Source: Methylosinus sp. C49
GTDB lineage: Bacteria > Pseudomonadota > Alphaproteobacteria > Rhizobiales > Beijerinckiaceae
Length of the DNA stretch: 64,000 nt
Direction of reading: 5' to 3'
Assembly: GCF_009936375.1 (NCBI RefSeq)
Contig: NZ_AP022332.1
Span: 2,041,501-2,105,500 of the forward strand
Below, one piece after another: positions 25,157-34,736 of this stretch. Position 1 is the first letter of the stretch. Each line of letters starts with the position of its first letter. The position numbers and the translations under genes were made by a program. The notes under the pieces are model-generated. The model was given only the letters and a program-made list of their open reading frames with translations. It did no database searches and had not been told where the DNA came from.

Positions 25157-27835
25157 TCACGCCGTGCTCACCGCCTCCTTGCCCAGCGCCGCCTGCGCCG
25201 CGGCGAGGCGAGCGATCGGGACGCGATAGGGCGAGCAGGACACGTAATCGAGGCCGACGCTCTCGAAAAAGGCGATGGAGGCGGGGTCGCCGCCATGCTC
25301 GCCGCATATGCCGAGCTTGATCGAAGGGCGAACAGCGCGGGCGCGCTCGGCGGCGATGCGCACCAGCTCGCCGACGCCTTGCTGGTCTATGGTCACGAAA
25401 GGATCGGCCGGCAATATTCCCTTTTGCGCATAGGCGCCGAGAAAAGAGCCGGCGTCGTCGCGTGATACGCCGAGCGCCGTCTGGGTGAGATCATTGGTGC
25501 CGAAGGAGAAGAACTCCGCCGTCTCGGCGATCTCGGCGGCGCGCAGACAGGCGCGCGGCAGCTCGATCATCGTGCCGATGTGATATTTGGGCGAGAGGCC
25601 GGTTTCGTCCTCCACCGCTTTGGCCATCGCCCTTATGCGCTCGGCGACGAAATCGAGCTCCGCCCTCGAGAAGACCAGAGGCACCATGATCTCGACCATC
25701 GCCGGAACGCCGGTCTGCGCGGCGGAGGCGATCGCCGCCTCGAAGATCGCGCGCGCCTGCATCTCGGCGATCTCGGGGAAGGCCACGGCGAGGCGCACGC
25801 CGCGAAAGCCGAGCATGGGGTTGAACTCGGAGAGCTCCTTGGCGCGCTGGCGCAGCTTGGCCGGATCGGCGCCCATGGCCTGCGCCACCTCGGCGATCTC
25901 GGATTCCGTATGCGGCAAAAATTCATGCAGCGGCGGGTCGAGCAGGCGGATCGTCACCGGCAGGCCGGCCATGATCTCGAACAGCTCCTGAAAATCGCCG
26001 CGCTGGATCGGCAGCAGCTTGGCGAGCGCGGCGCGGCGGCCCTCGACATCATCGGCGAGGATCATCTCGCGCACGGCGACGATGCGATCGTCCTCGAAGA
26101 ACATATGCTCGGTGCGGGCGAGGCCGACGCCCTCGGCCCCGAAGCGCCGCGCCGCGCGCGCGTCGGCCGGAGTCTCGGCGTTGGCGCGCACGCGCATGCG
26201 GCGGGCCTTGTCCGCCCATTCCATCAGCACGGCGAATTCGCCGGTGAGCTCCGGCTGGCGCATCTTCACCGCGCCGGCGATCACGCGCCCGGCCGAGCCG
26301 TCTATGGTGACGAGATCGCCCTTGGAAAAGCGCCGCCCGGCGATGGAAAAGCTCTGATCCTCGTAATTGACGCGGATCGCGCCGACGCCGGAGACGCAGG
26401 GCTTGCCCATGCCGCGCGCCACCACGGCCGCGTGCGAGGTCATGCCGCCGCGCGTCGTCAATATGCCCTCGGCGGCGTGCATTCCGCCGATATCCTCCGG
26501 GCTCGTCTCGACGCGCACCAGAATGATCTTGCGGCCCTGCGCGGAGAGCGCCTCCGCCTCCGCGGCGTCGAAGACGATCTCGCCGACGGCGGCGCCGGGC
26601 GAGGCGGGTAGACCGCTGGCCAAGATCGTCGGCTTAACATCCGGGTCGATGGTCGGATGCAGCAATTGGTCGAGCGACAGAGGATCGATGCGCAATATCG
26701 CTTCGTCGCGGGTGATGAGCCCCTCATTGGCCATATCCACGGCGATTTTCAGCGCGGCCGGCGCGGTGCGCTTGCCGGTGCGCGTCTGCAGCATCCAGAG
26801 CTTCCCGCGCTCGACGGTGAACTCCATGTCCTGCATGTCGCGATAATGCTTCTCGAGCAGAGCCGAGACGTGGCGGAACTCCTCGAACACATCCGGCAGC
26901 GCCGCCTCCATGGAGGGGCGGGCGGAGCCGCCGGCGCGGCGCGCCGCCTCGGTGATCGATTGCGGCGTGCGAATGCCGGCGACGACATCCTCGCCCTGGG
27001 CGTTGATGAGGAACTCGCCATAGAGCTCGCGCACGCCGGTCGAGGGATTGCGGGTGAAAGCGACGCCGGTCGCGGAATTATCGTCCATATTGCCGAAGAC
27101 CATTGCCTGCACATTGACGGCCGTGCCCCAATCCTCGGGAATATTGTGCAGCTGCCGGTAGATGACGGCGCGATGATTCATCCAGGAAGAGAAAACCGCG
27201 CCGATCGCACCCCATAATTGCTCGCGCGGCTCCTGTGGAAAGGGGCGGGCGGTCGCTTTCTCGACAATCGTCTTGAATGTGTCGACGATAAAGCGCCAAT
27301 CATCGGCCGAGAGATCGGTGTCGAGCGAGAGGCTCTTCTTCTCCTTATAATGCTCGAGCGCGTCCTCGAACTCGTGATGCTCGAGTCCGAGCACCACGGT
27401 CGCGTACATTTCGATGAAGCGACGGTAGGAATCATAGGCGAAGCGCTCATTGCCGGCGATCGCCGCCAGCGCCCCGACGGTCTTGTCGTTGAGGCCGAGG
27501 TTCAGCACCGTATCCATCATGCCGGGCATGGAGGCGCGGGCGCCGGAGCGCACCGAGACCAGCAGCGGCCATTTCGACTCGCCGAAGCTATGGCCCGCGA
27601 GCTTGCCGAGACGCTCCAGCGCAGTGTCGATCTGCGCGCCGAGCTCGGCCGGGTAGGTCTTGCCATTCGCATAGAAATGCGAGCAAACCTCGGTCGTTAT
27701 GGTGAAGCCAGGGGGGACCGGCAGGCCGAGCCCGGCCATTTCGGCGAGGTTGGCTCCCTTGCCGCCGAGCAGGTTCTTCATCGCGGCCGCGCCTTCGGCC
27801 GCGCCGCCGCCGAAATTATAGACCCATTTGGTCAT
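25157..27835 (-). CDS. ppdK: Pyruvate, phosphate dikinase
   Basis: An 892-residue enzyme of normal length interconverting pyruvate and phosphoenolpyruvate with ATP and Pi. The N-terminal nucleotide-binding domain starts TKWVYNFGGGAAEG and has KNLLGGKGANLAEMAGLGLP. The swivelling phosphohistidine domain has TRGGMTSHAAVVARGMGKPC with the catalytic His, and the C-terminal barrel ends with GEHGGDPASIAFFESVGLDY and VSCSPYRVPIARLA. ATG 27835 is used; the frame is open 225 bases further but the extension is not family-like. In this position it may feed gluconeogenesis or C1 assimilation. Confidence 0.97.
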   Translation of the reverse strand: MTKWVYNFGGGAAEGAAAMKNLLGGKGANLAEMAGLGLPVPPGFTITTEVCSHFYANGKTYPAELGAQIDTALERLGKLAGHSFGESKWPLLVSVRSGARASMPGMMDTVLNLGLNDKTVGALAAIAGNERFAYDSYRRFIEMYATVVLGLEHHEFEDALEHYKEKKSLSLDTDLSADDWRFIVDTFKTIVEKATARPFPQEPREQLWGAIGAVFSSWMNHRAVIYRQLHNIPEDWGTAVNVQAMVFGNMDDNSATGVAFTRNPSTGVRELYGEFLINAQGEDVVAGIRTPQSITEAARRAGGSARPSMEAALPDVFEEFRHVSALLEKHYRDMQDMEFTVERGKLWMLQTRTGKRTAPAALKIAVDMANEGLITRDEAILRIDPLSLDQLLHPTIDPDVKPTILASGLPASPGAAVGEIVFDAAEAEALSAQGRKIILVRVETSPEDIGGMHAAEGILTTRGGMTSHAAVVARGMGKPCVSGVGAIRVNYEDQSFSIAGRRFSKGDLVTIDGSAGRVIAGAVKMRQPELTGEFAVLMEWADKARRMRVRANAETPADARAARRFGAEGVGLARTEHMFFEDDRIVAVREMILADDVEGRRAALAKLLPIQRGDFQELFEIMAGLPVTIRLLDPPLHEFLPHTESEIAEVAQAMGADPAKLRQRAKELSEFNPMLGFRGVRLAVAFPEIAEMQARAIFEAAIASAAQTGVPAMVEIMVPLVFSRAELDFVAERIRAMAKAVEDETGLSPKYHIGTMIELPRACLRAAEIAETAEFFSFGTNDLTQTALGVSRDDAGSFLGAYAQKGILPADPFVTIDQQGVGELVRIAAERARAVRPSIKLGICGEHGGDPASIAFFESVGLDYVSCSPYRVPIARLAAAQAALGKEAVSTA

Positions 27836-28399
27836 AGCATCATTTTCCGGGCGCCACGCTGCGGCGCAACATACAAGAACCGGACCGCCGAGAGCTTCCC
27901 ACGAAGGTTTCGCATATTCGAGCTCACGCTCGCAACCGGCGGCGTCGGGAATGGCCGGCGAATGGCCGGTCCTTGTCGCAAAATAGGTCGGCCGAGACGA
28001 ATATTCCGTGAACAGCTCGATGTTTCGTCTTATCCCGGGCGCCTGAACACAGTTCAGCAAGTAGGGGCGAGGACGACCTCCAGCGTTTCATCGAACCCCG
28101 TATCCGCGACGACGATCTCGACGTCCTCGTAAGGTCGCCCTTCCTTCGGCTGCGAAGCGAGTCTGTCGATCATGGCGCGTCGACCTCGAATTTCGACGAG
28201 CTTTCGACCATATTTCGACGCCCCCCTGGCAAAAGCCGTCGAGCGTGTCTTTGACGAACTCGCAATCCTTATCCGAGAGTCGAGACGAAAGACGTCGGTC
28301 ATTCAGAAGCCTCGCATTTGCGTATCGCAGGGACGAAGCTATCATATTGCCGCACCACGTCTCGAGCGTTGGTGAACGCAGAGCCGACGAGGGGGCGCC
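27836..28399. other. 564-bp region upstream of ppdK with a possible broken gene
   Basis: The first 218 bases (27836-28053) show nothing beyond the presumed ppdK promoter on the minus strand. The rest overlaps a candidate frameshifted small gene on the minus strand (see 28054-28345). Composition is somewhat lower in GC than the flanking genes. Confidence 0.4.
28054..28345 (-). pseudogene. Possible frameshifted small gene
   Basis: Two overlapping minus-strand frames make sense only if joined. From ATG 28345 one frame reads [20 protein letters not shown] and on to [14 protein letters not shown], then degrades into Arg-rich nonsense. The other frame, from that point, reads [20 protein letters not shown] and on to [20 protein letters not shown] with a TGA at 28054-28056. 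Removing one base of the AAAA tract at 28231-28234 (TTTT in the sense strand) fuses them into a roughly 96-residue protein. No family is recognised, so this rests on coding appearance only. Confidence 0.35.
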
Positions 28400-28606
28400 A
28401 TGCGAGACGACGAAGACCGCCCGCGCTCGGGGCCTGGAAGCAGCAGGACCGTTTCGCATGAGATCGGCCAGCCGCTGGACGCGCTCTCGGTCGCCGAATT
28501 CGACGAGCGCCTCGCGCTGCTGCGCGCCGAGATCGCGCGGCTCGAGCAGGCGCGCGCCGCCAAGGCGGCCTCGCTCGCCGCCGCCGACGCGTTTTTCAAG
28601 AAATAG
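28400..28606 (+). CDS. DUF1192 family protein
   Basis: A 68-residue cytoplasmic protein. The core [20 protein letters not shown] followed by [20 protein letters not shown] and a final DAFFKK matches DUF1192, a small alphaproteobacterial family with a coiled coil, function unknown. ATG 28400 follows GAGGGGG. It lies 100 bases upstream of tsaD on the same strand. Confidence 0.9.
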   Translation: MRDDEDRPRSGPGSSRTVSHEIGQPLDALSVAEFDERLALLRAEIARLEQARAAKAASLAAADAFFKK

Positions 28607-28706
28607 ATCGGCGATTTGCTTTGCCGGGCCGCGCGCCTATAGGTTGGCGCCTGTTTTGGCTCCCGCCGGCAGGGCGATTCGTCCGTCGGCGCTCAAGGAC
28701 CCGTCC

Positions 28707-29768
28707 ATGCGCGTTCTCGGCATTGAAACCACCTGCGACGAGACGGCGGTCGCCGTCGTGGCCTCGCGCATCGGCGGCGATGGCGGCGACATTCTCTCCA
28801 ATGAGGTGATGAGCCAGATCGCCCAGCATGCCGCCTATGGCGGCGTGGTGCCGGAGATCGCGGCGCGCGCCCATATCGATGTGCTGGAGCGCCTGATCGT
28901 CCGTGCGTTGGACGCGGCGGGAACCGATATCGCCGGCGTCGACGCCATAGCGGCTTCCGCCGGGCCGGGCCTCATCGGCGGCATTCTCGTCGGCCTCACC
29001 GCGGCCAAGGCGCTGGCGCTCGCCGCCGACAAGCCTTTCATCGCCGTCAATCACCTCGAGGCGCATGCGCTCACCGGCCGCCTGACAGAGCGGCTGGATT
29101 TCCCCTATCTCGCTCTGCTGGTTTCCGGCGGGCATACGCAGCTCGTCGCCGTAATGGGCGTCGGCGATTATAAGCGGCTGGGCTCGACCGTCGATGACGC
29201 GGCCGGCGAGGCCTTCGACAAGGTCGCCAAAATGCTCGGGCTTCCCTATCCCGGCGGCCCGCATATCGAGCGTCTGGCGGAGGAGGGCGATCCGGCCCGC
29301 TTCGATTTTCCGCGGCCCATGTTCGGCCGCGAGGGGGCGGATTTCTCGCTCTCCGGCCTCAAGACCGCGGTGCGCCAGGAGATCGCCCGGATCGGGACGC
29401 CGACCGAGCGCGACGTCGCCGATCTCGCTGCCTCCTTCCAGGCGGCGATCGTCGACGTTCTGGTGGATCGCGTGCGCTCCGGCCTGCGCATCTTCACGCA
29501 GAATGGCGGCCAGCCCAATGGCCTCGTCATCGGCGGCGGCGTCGGCGCCAATGGCGCGATCCGCCGCGCGCTCACGCGTCTTTGCGCCGAGACCGGCCTT
29601 CGCTTCGTCTCGCCGCCGCCGGGCCTGTGCTCGGACAATGGCGCCGTGGTGGCCTGGGCCGGGCTCGAGCGCTTTGCGCGCGGCATGACCGATGATCTGA
29701 CCTTCGCCGCCCGTCCGCGCTGGCCGCTGGACGCCAACGCCGGCGCGCTGCATCACGGCAAGGCGTGA
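28707..29768 (+). CDS. tsaD: tRNA N6-adenosine threonylcarbamoyltransferase
   Basis: A 353-residue ASKHA-fold protein that, with TsaB and TsaE, installs t6A37 on ANN-decoding tRNAs. The N terminus [18 protein letters not shown], the metal site [26 protein letters not shown] and [14 protein letters not shown] are all conserved. The start at ATG 28707 is fixed by the family N terminus although the frame is open 460 bases further. It is followed after 30 bases by the phospholipase D-like gene and gpsA, suggesting an operon. Confidence 0.97.
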   Translation: MRVLGIETTCDETAVAVVASRIGGDGGDILSNEVMSQIAQHAAYGGVVPEIAARAHIDVLERLIVRALDAAGTDIAGVDAIAASAGPGLIGGILVGLTAAKALALAADKPFIAVNHLEAHALTGRLTERLDFPYLALLVSGGHTQLVAVMGVGDYKRLGSTVDDAAGEAFDKVAKMLGLPYPGGPHIERLAEEGDPARFDFPRPMFGREGADFSLSGLKTAVRQEIARIGTPTERDVADLAASFQAAIVDVLVDRVRSGLRIFTQNGGQPNGLVIGGGVGANGAIRRALTRLCAETGLRFVSPPPGLCSDNGAVVAWAGLERFARGMTDDLTFAARPRWPLDANAGALHHGKA

Positions 29769-29798
29769 GCGCTCGATGCCTTCGGCGGGGCGGATGAG

Positions 29799-30344
29799 AT
29801 GAAGCGGCTCTTGCTGGCCGCGGCGGCGACCTTCTCGGTTCCGCCGCAGCCCGGCGGCCTGCTGTCGCAGGAACCGCTCGCCGTCGGCGTGCGCGTCTTC
29901 TACGGACCGCGCCCCGGCTTCGAGGATCTCGATCTGCGTCTCATCGGCGGCGCCAAAAAATCCATCGACATGGCCGCCTATATCCTCACCGATCGCGCGG
30001 TGATCTCGGCGCTCGGCGCCGCCGCCATGCGCGGCGTGCGCGTGCGCATCTATATCGATGGCGAGGAGCGCGGCGGCCTCAGCCCGGCCATTGAGGCGAT
30101 AGCCGCGGCGCGCAACATGCAGATCAAGCGCAAGGGCCGCTCGCGCGATCTGATGCATTTGAAGTCCTATCAGATCGATGGCCGGGCGCTGCGCAGCGGC
30201 TCGGCCAATTTTTCGGTCTCGGGCGAAGAATTCCAGGACAATGACCTCATATTGATCGAGAGCCAGGCCGCGGTCGCGCAATTCGAGGAGACTTTCGAGC
30301 GGCTATGGGCGCGTTCGGACAATCAGAAGATCGGGATGCGATGA
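29799..30344 (+). CDS. Phospholipase D-like protein with one HKD motif, probably exported
   Basis: A 181-residue protein with a hydrophobic N terminus (MKRLLLAAAATFSVPPQPGG) and one HxK motif: MHLKSYQIDGRALRSGSANF, as in Nuc-type endonucleases and small PLDs that dimerise to complete the active site. VRVFYGPRPGFEDLDLRLIG begins the core. It may be a periplasmic nuclease or phosphodiesterase. Its TGA overlaps the gpsA ATG, so the two are coupled. Confidence 0.85.
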   Translation: MKRLLLAAAATFSVPPQPGGLLSQEPLAVGVRVFYGPRPGFEDLDLRLIGGAKKSIDMAAYILTDRAVISALGAAAMRGVRVRIYIDGEERGGLSPAIEAIAAARNMQIKRKGRSRDLMHLKSYQIDGRALRSGSANFSVSGEEFQDNDLILIESQAAVAQFEETFERLWARSDNQKIGMR

Positions 30345-31333
30345 GCAGCGAGGAGAAGATCGCCGTGCTGGGCGCCGGCGCCTGGGGCACTGCGCTCGCC
30401 AATGTGGCCGCGACCGGGCGTTCCGGCGTCGTGCTCTGGGGCCATGAGCCCGCCCATATCACCGCTCTCTCGCGCGACCGCGAGAACCGCGCCTATTTAC
30501 CGGGCCTGCCGCTGGCCGAGGGCGTCGCGCCTTCCGCCGATCTTTCGGCGGTGGCGGGGGCAGGGGTCGTGCTCTCGGTGGTTCCGGCGCAGGCGATGCG
30601 CGAGGTGGCGCGGCGCTTTCGCGACATTCTCGCGCCGGGAGCGGCTTTCGTCATCTGCTCCAAGGGCATAGAGCGCGGCACGCGCTGCTTCATGAGCGAG
30701 GTGGCGGCGCAGGAATTGCCGCAGGTCGAGATCGCCATTCTCTCCGGCCCGAGCTTCGCCGCCGATGTCTGCCGCGGCCTGCCGACGGCGGTGACGCTCG
30801 CCGCGCGCGATGAGGCGCTGGCCAAGCGCCTCAGCGAAACATTGTCGACACGCGCCTTCCGGCTCTATCGCTCCACCGATGTGCTGGGCGTCGAGATCGG
30901 CGGCGCGGCGAAGAATGTTCTCGCCATCGCCAGCGGCATGGCGGCGGGCAGGGCGCTCGGCGCCAGCGCCGGCGCTGCGCTGATCGCGCGCGGCTTCGCC
31001 GAGCTGACCCGCCTCGGCCGCGCCTATGGCGTCAATCAAGAGACTTTGATGGGCCTCTCCGGCCTCGGCGATCTGGTGCTCACCTGCGGCTCGGCGCAAT
31101 CGCGCAATTTCGCCCTGGGCGCGGCGCTGGGGCGCGGCGAGGCGCCGCTCGAGGCCGCCCATGGCAAGCTCGCCGAGGGCGCCTTCACCGCCTCCGCTCT
31201 CGTCGCCATGGCCAAGGAGCGCGGCGTCGAAATGCCGATCGCCGAGGCGGTGGACGCCATTCTATCGGGCGCGATCGGCGTCGATCAGGCGATAGAGGCG
31301 CTGCTGATGCGGCCGCTGCGGGCGGAGGCTTGA
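30341..31333 (+). CDS. gpsA: Glycerol-3-phosphate dehydrogenase [NAD(P)+]
   Basis: A 330-residue enzyme producing sn-glycerol-3-phosphate for phospholipid synthesis. IAVLGAGAWGTALANVAATG is the dinucleotide-binding loop, AILSGPSFAADVCRGLPTAV a substrate segment, and GGAAKNVLAIASGMAAGRAL contains the catalytic lysine. ATG 30341 overlaps the preceding stop by four bases; the frame is open 36 bases upstream inside the PLD-like gene. The tsaD-PLD-gpsA order makes one likely transcription unit. Confidence 0.96.
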   Translation: MSSEEKIAVLGAGAWGTALANVAATGRSGVVLWGHEPAHITALSRDRENRAYLPGLPLAEGVAPSADLSAVAGAGVVLSVVPAQAMREVARRFRDILAPGAAFVICSKGIERGTRCFMSEVAAQELPQVEIAILSGPSFAADVCRGLPTAVTLAARDEALAKRLSETLSTRAFRLYRSTDVLGVEIGGAAKNVLAIASGMAAGRALGASAGAALIARGFAELTRLGRAYGVNQETLMGLSGLGDLVLTCGSAQSRNFALGAALGRGEAPLEAAHGKLAEGAFTASALVAMAKERGVEMPIAEAVDAILSGAIGVDQAIEALLMRPLRAEA

Positions 31334-31368
31334 GCTTTCGTTGACGGCTCGATGCGATCTTCTCGCCG

Positions 31369-32904
31369 ATGCGAAACGAGCAGAAAGTCGCGCCCCCTCC
31401 CCAGCCCTCCCCCGCTTTGCGGGAGAGGGAGCAGATTGCGCGCGTCATCGAGGTTTCGCCCCGCGAAGCGGGGCAGGGTGAGGGAGGGGGCCTCGGCGCC
31501 TATCGTTCTGCTCTCATCGCCATCACCCTCATCGGCGCCGCCCTGCGCCTCTACGCCGCGCAGGGCGATCTCTGGCTCGATGAAATCTGGACGCTGAACC
31601 TGCTCGAGCGGGCGCATTCCTTCGGCGACGTCTTCATCGGCCTGCATCACGACAATAATCACGTCGCCAATTCCGCCTGGCTCTATCTCATCGGACCGAA
31701 TGCGCCGGTTCCGCTGATGCGCCTCGCCGCGGTCGCATTCGGGACGCTGGCCATTCCCGCCGCCGCGGCCGCCAGCCGCCGCTATTGCGCGGCCGCCGGG
31801 CTCCTCGCGGCTTTCGTCTTCGCGACCTCCTATTTCTTCGTCCATTACGGCTCGGAGGCGCGTGGCTATGCCGGCATGACGCTCGCCGTGCTGCTGGCTT
31901 ATGGTCTCGTGGACGCCATTCTGGTCGAGGGCGCCTCTCGGCGACGCCTGCTGGCGCTGGCGGCGGCGATCGGCTTCGGGACCTTCTCCCATCTCACCAT
32001 GATCGAGGCGAGCGGCGCGCTGGCGCTCACGGCGATGCTGCGGTTTCGCCGCAGCACTCTCGGCCGGGCGGTCGCCATAGGGGCTGTCGCCGGGCTCGCC
32101 AGCCTTCCGGCGCTCGCCTGCTTCGCCTATGGCGCGCTGGCCCCGGATTTTCAGGTCGGAGCCATGGTTCCGCTGAGCCCGGCGATCTTCGCCGAGGGCG
32201 TCGGCGGAATGGCGCGGGCGACCTTGGGCTTTCCGCGCGGGGTCGATGATTTCGTCCTTCTCGGCGTCGCCGGCCTGCTCGCCCTCGGCCTGCTGGCGGT
32301 TCTGCCGGCGGAGCGGCGGGCTTTCCCGGCCATCGCCGTCTTCGGCCTGCCGCTGCTGCATATCGCCGCCGGCCTGCCGAGCCAGCAATATCCGCGCTTT
32401 CACGCCACCGCCGCGATCGGCCTGGCGCTGCTCGCCGCCGAGGGCTGCGCCGCCCTCTATCATGCTGGCGCATTACGGCGCGGCGCAGCGGCGGTCCTGC
32501 TCTGCGCCTTCGCCATAGGCGACGCCGGGCGGCTCGCCGATTTCTACCGCGACGGCCGCGGCCATTACGCCGATGCGGTGAAGATCATGGCCGAGCGCGA
32601 GGAGGCGCCCTACGCCGTCGATTTCGCGCGCGGCGAGACCAAGGCGGTCGTCGCCTATCACGCCCGCAAGCTGGGCGTCGTCGCGACGATGGTCTCGCTG
32701 GCCGAATGGTGCGCGACGCCGCCGGCCTTTCTGCTGGCAGTCGATCTGCCCGATTCACAGGCTGAACATGCGGAGCGGCGCTCCGCCGGCCCGCAGGACT
32801 GCCGCTCGGCCTTTCTGCGCCGCGGATATTTCCCGGCCTCTGGCCTCTCGGGCTTCGCCTGGACGCTCTATGAGCGTGAGGAGATCACAAAGTCGGCGCG
32901 ATGA
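31369..32904 (+). CDS. GT39-like membrane glycosyltransferase with repeat-derived N terminus
   Basis: A 511-residue protein with roughly ten membrane segments. GDLWLDEIWTLNLLERAHSF has the Asp-Glu pair in the first periplasmic loop typical of GT39/ArnT-type dolichyl- or polyprenyl-phosphate sugar transferases, and FVHYGSEARGYAG fits the second loop. The first 43 residues (MRNEQKVAPPPQPSPALRER onwards) are translated from the palindromic repeat at 31391-31492; no other in-frame ATG, GTG or TTG lies between 31369 and the first helix. Its stop overlaps the convergent DUF2865 gene by 20 bases. Substrate unknown. Confidence 0.75.
   Translation: MRNEQKVAPPPQPSPALREREQIARVIEVSPREAGQGEGGGLGAYRSALIAITLIGAALRLYAAQGDLWLDEIWTLNLLERAHSFGDVFIGLHHDNNHVANSAWLYLIGPNAPVPLMRLAAVAFGTLAIPAAAAASRRYCAAAGLLAAFVFATSYFFVHYGSEARGYAGMTLAVLLAYGLVDAILVEGASRRRLLALAAAIGFGTFSHLTMIEASGALALTAMLRFRRSTLGRAVAIGAVAGLASLPALACFAYGALAPDFQVGAMVPLSPAIFAEGVGGMARATLGFPRGVDDFVLLGVAGLLALGLLAVLPAERRAFPAIAVFGLPLLHIAAGLPSQQYPRFHATAAIGLALLAAEGCAALYHAGALRRGAAAVLLCAFAIGDAGRLADFYRDGRGHYADAVKIMAEREEAPYAVDFARGETKAVVAYHARKLGVVATMVSLAEWCATPPAFLLAVDLPDSQAEHAERRSAGPQDCRSAFLRRGYFPASGLSGFAWTLYEREEITKSAR
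31391..31492. repeat. Third copy of the paired palindromic element, inside a coding frame
   Basis: CCCTCCCCCG-loop-CGGGAGAGGG at about 31406-31430 faces GCCCCGC-loop-GCGGGGC at about 31458-31474 followed by AGGGTGAGGGAGGGGG. It matches the element before ribH closely, including GAGCAG(G/A)TTGCGCGC. The next reading frame starts before it and runs through without a stop, so it contributes the N-terminal extension of the GT39-like protein. Confidence 0.65.
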
Positions 32905-33988
32905 CGCGCACGCGCTTCTTGACGCCGTCGGCGCCGACGATCTCGCGCGTCGTCTCATGCGCGTCGACAGGGCGCTTCTCCGGCTGCGTCGCCTCCGTGG
33001 CGGGAAGATCGAGCGAGACCGCGCCGCGCGCCGCACGCACGCTGATCGGCCGCGACATCTCCTCCGCCTTCTCCGCCGAGACGACGAGATCGCCCTTGTT
33101 GCGCTCGGCCAGAAGCCGCTCCGCTTCGGCGAGAGTCTCCGCCCAGCTGCGGCCGGGCGGCCGGCAGGAGCAGGTCGGATCATAGCTTTTGGTGAATTTC
33201 AGCGCATTGGGATGGTCGCCATAGGCTTCGCCATCTATCGACACTGCGGTCTCTATGTCGCGCGAGGGCGAGCGCGTGTAGAGCGTCACTTCCACATTGG
33301 GGCATTGCGCCCTGCACAATTCCTGGAGATCGGCGAGATTGGCGCGGCGCGCCGAATAGCTGATGGGGAAGAAGCCGCCGTCGCAGGCGCGCACGCAAAC
33401 GGCCAGCGAGCCGCCGCGCGCGACAGGCCCGCCATTGTCGTCCTCGCCGCGATCCTGCTGCCCATCGAGAGGCAGCTCGCGGACCGGCGTCGGCTCCTCC
33501 TCCTGAGTGCCGAACAGCTCCTCGAAAATATTGCGCTGGCGGGAGGCGACGCGCGTCGGCTGCTGCGGCTGCCGGCACTGCTGATCGAAGCGCGCCTGCA
33601 GCGCCTGCCGCTGGCCGTCGCCGGAATTTTGCTGGAGCGAGGCGAGATTGGAGCGCATCTGCGCGATGCGGCCGTTGATCGCGCCGCATTGCGGCGGCGG
33701 CGCATTGCCGAAGAAGAGGAACTGCTGCCGGTCGCAGCCGATGGAACGCCCATAGGCGACCGTGCGGTCGATCTCCTTCTGCTGGGTGGCGGCGGCGGCG
33801 CGATAGCGGGCGGAGCCGCTATTATTGCCGGCGGCGGCGATCTGCGCCCGCAGATTGTCACAATAGGCCGATTGCGCCATAGCCTGCGCGGAGAGCAGAC
33901 CGGCGGCGGCGAGAGCGAGCGCGCCCACGAGGCGCCGCAACGGCCCCTTTCGGGAAAGCGTCTTCCGAATGATATGTTTCGCCGACAT
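32885..33988 (-). CDS. DUF2865 exported protein
   Basis: A 367-residue protein starting at ATG 33988 with a signal peptide (RLVGALALAAAGLLSAQAMA). SAYCDNLRAQIAAAGNN and the internal VCVRACDGGFFPISYSARRA segment, with LCRAQCPNVEVTLY, are characteristic of DUF2865, an alphaproteobacterial envelope family of unknown function. It has eight or so cysteines that probably pair. A Gln/Arg-rich central region (QQPTRVASRQRN) separates the halves. It diverges from the CreA gene across a 194-base region and overlaps the GT39-like gene by 20 bases at the stop. Confidence 0.88.
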   Translation of the reverse strand: MSAKHIIRKTLSRKGPLRRLVGALALAAAGLLSAQAMAQSAYCDNLRAQIAAAGNNSGSARYRAAAATQQKEIDRTVAYGRSIGCDRQQFLFFGNAPPPQCGAINGRIAQMRSNLASLQQNSGDGQRQALQARFDQQCRQPQQPTRVASRQRNIFEELFGTQEEEPTPVRELPLDGQQDRGEDDNGGPVARGGSLAVCVRACDGGFFPISYSARRANLADLQELCRAQCPNVEVTLYTRSPSRDIETAVSIDGEAYGDHPNALKFTKSYDPTCSCRPPGRSWAETLAEAERLLAERNKGDLVVSAEKAEEMSRPISVRAARGAVSLDLPATEATQPEKRPVDAHETTREIVGADGVKKRVRVIAPTL

Positions 33989-34182
33989 TGGTCCTATATT
34001 TCGCGATTCGAAAGGCGAGGCGCCGCGGGCCGGCGAATCCGAAACCGTCGAGCTCGAGACCATATCGGCCATATCATCCGTCCGATCAATCGGCGTGCGA
34101 TTGTCGCGAGCTTCTTGTCGCGAACAAGGCGCATCACGACATTTGTCGAGGGAATTTCCTGGCGCTCTGGAGGAACGCAGTT

Positions 34183-34707
34183 ATGAAGCCGTCCAAATTC
34201 GTCCTGTCCGCTTTCATCGCCTCGGGGCTCGCCGCCGCTCTGGGCGCAGCGCCCGCCCGGGCCGACGGGCCGGATCTGATCTTTCGCAAGTCTACCGACT
34301 TCAAGCTGCTGACGCCCAACGACAAATTGGCGACCTATGTGCTCGACGATCCCGATGTGGACGGGGTGGCCTGCTATTACACCGTGCATGAGAAGGGCGG
34401 CGTCGCGGGAATGTTCGGCGTCGCGGAGCAGACCTCCGATGTGTCGCTGTCCTGCCGTCAATATGGGCCGGTGAAATTCAAGGAGAAATTCGGTCAGGGC
34501 GACGAAGTATTCAGCGAGCGCCGCTCGGCGCTGTGGAAGCGCCTGCATATCGTCCGCGGCTGCGACGCCAAACATAATGCGCTGGTCTATATGGCCTATT
34601 CCGACAGGCTGATCGAAGGCTCGCCGGAGAACTCCACCTCGGGCGTGCCGATCCAGCCCTGGGGCGTCGGCGATGTCGCGCAATGTGGCGAGTTCTTGAA
34701 AAAATGA
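34183..34707 (+). CDS. creA: CreA family protein
   Basis: A 174-residue exported protein with signal peptide (MKPSKFVLSAFIASGLAAAL then GAAPARA). FRKSTDFKLLTPNDKLATYV, DPDVDGVACYYTVHEKGG and AEQTSDVSLSCRQYGPV are hallmarks of the CreA family, periplasmic proteins of unknown function widespread in proteobacteria. ATG 34183 has AGGAACG upstream. Two direct copies of TTGTCGCGA at 34101-34109 and 34115-34123 precede it and may be regulatory. Confidence 0.92.
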   Translation: MKPSKFVLSAFIASGLAAALGAAPARADGPDLIFRKSTDFKLLTPNDKLATYVLDDPDVDGVACYYTVHEKGGVAGMFGVAEQTSDVSLSCRQYGPVKFKEKFGQGDEVFSERRSALWKRLHIVRGCDAKHNALVYMAYSDRLIEGSPENSTSGVPIQPWGVGDVAQCGEFLKK

Positions 34708-34736
34708 CGCGGCGGCGGGCCTGCGCCCGCCCACGC

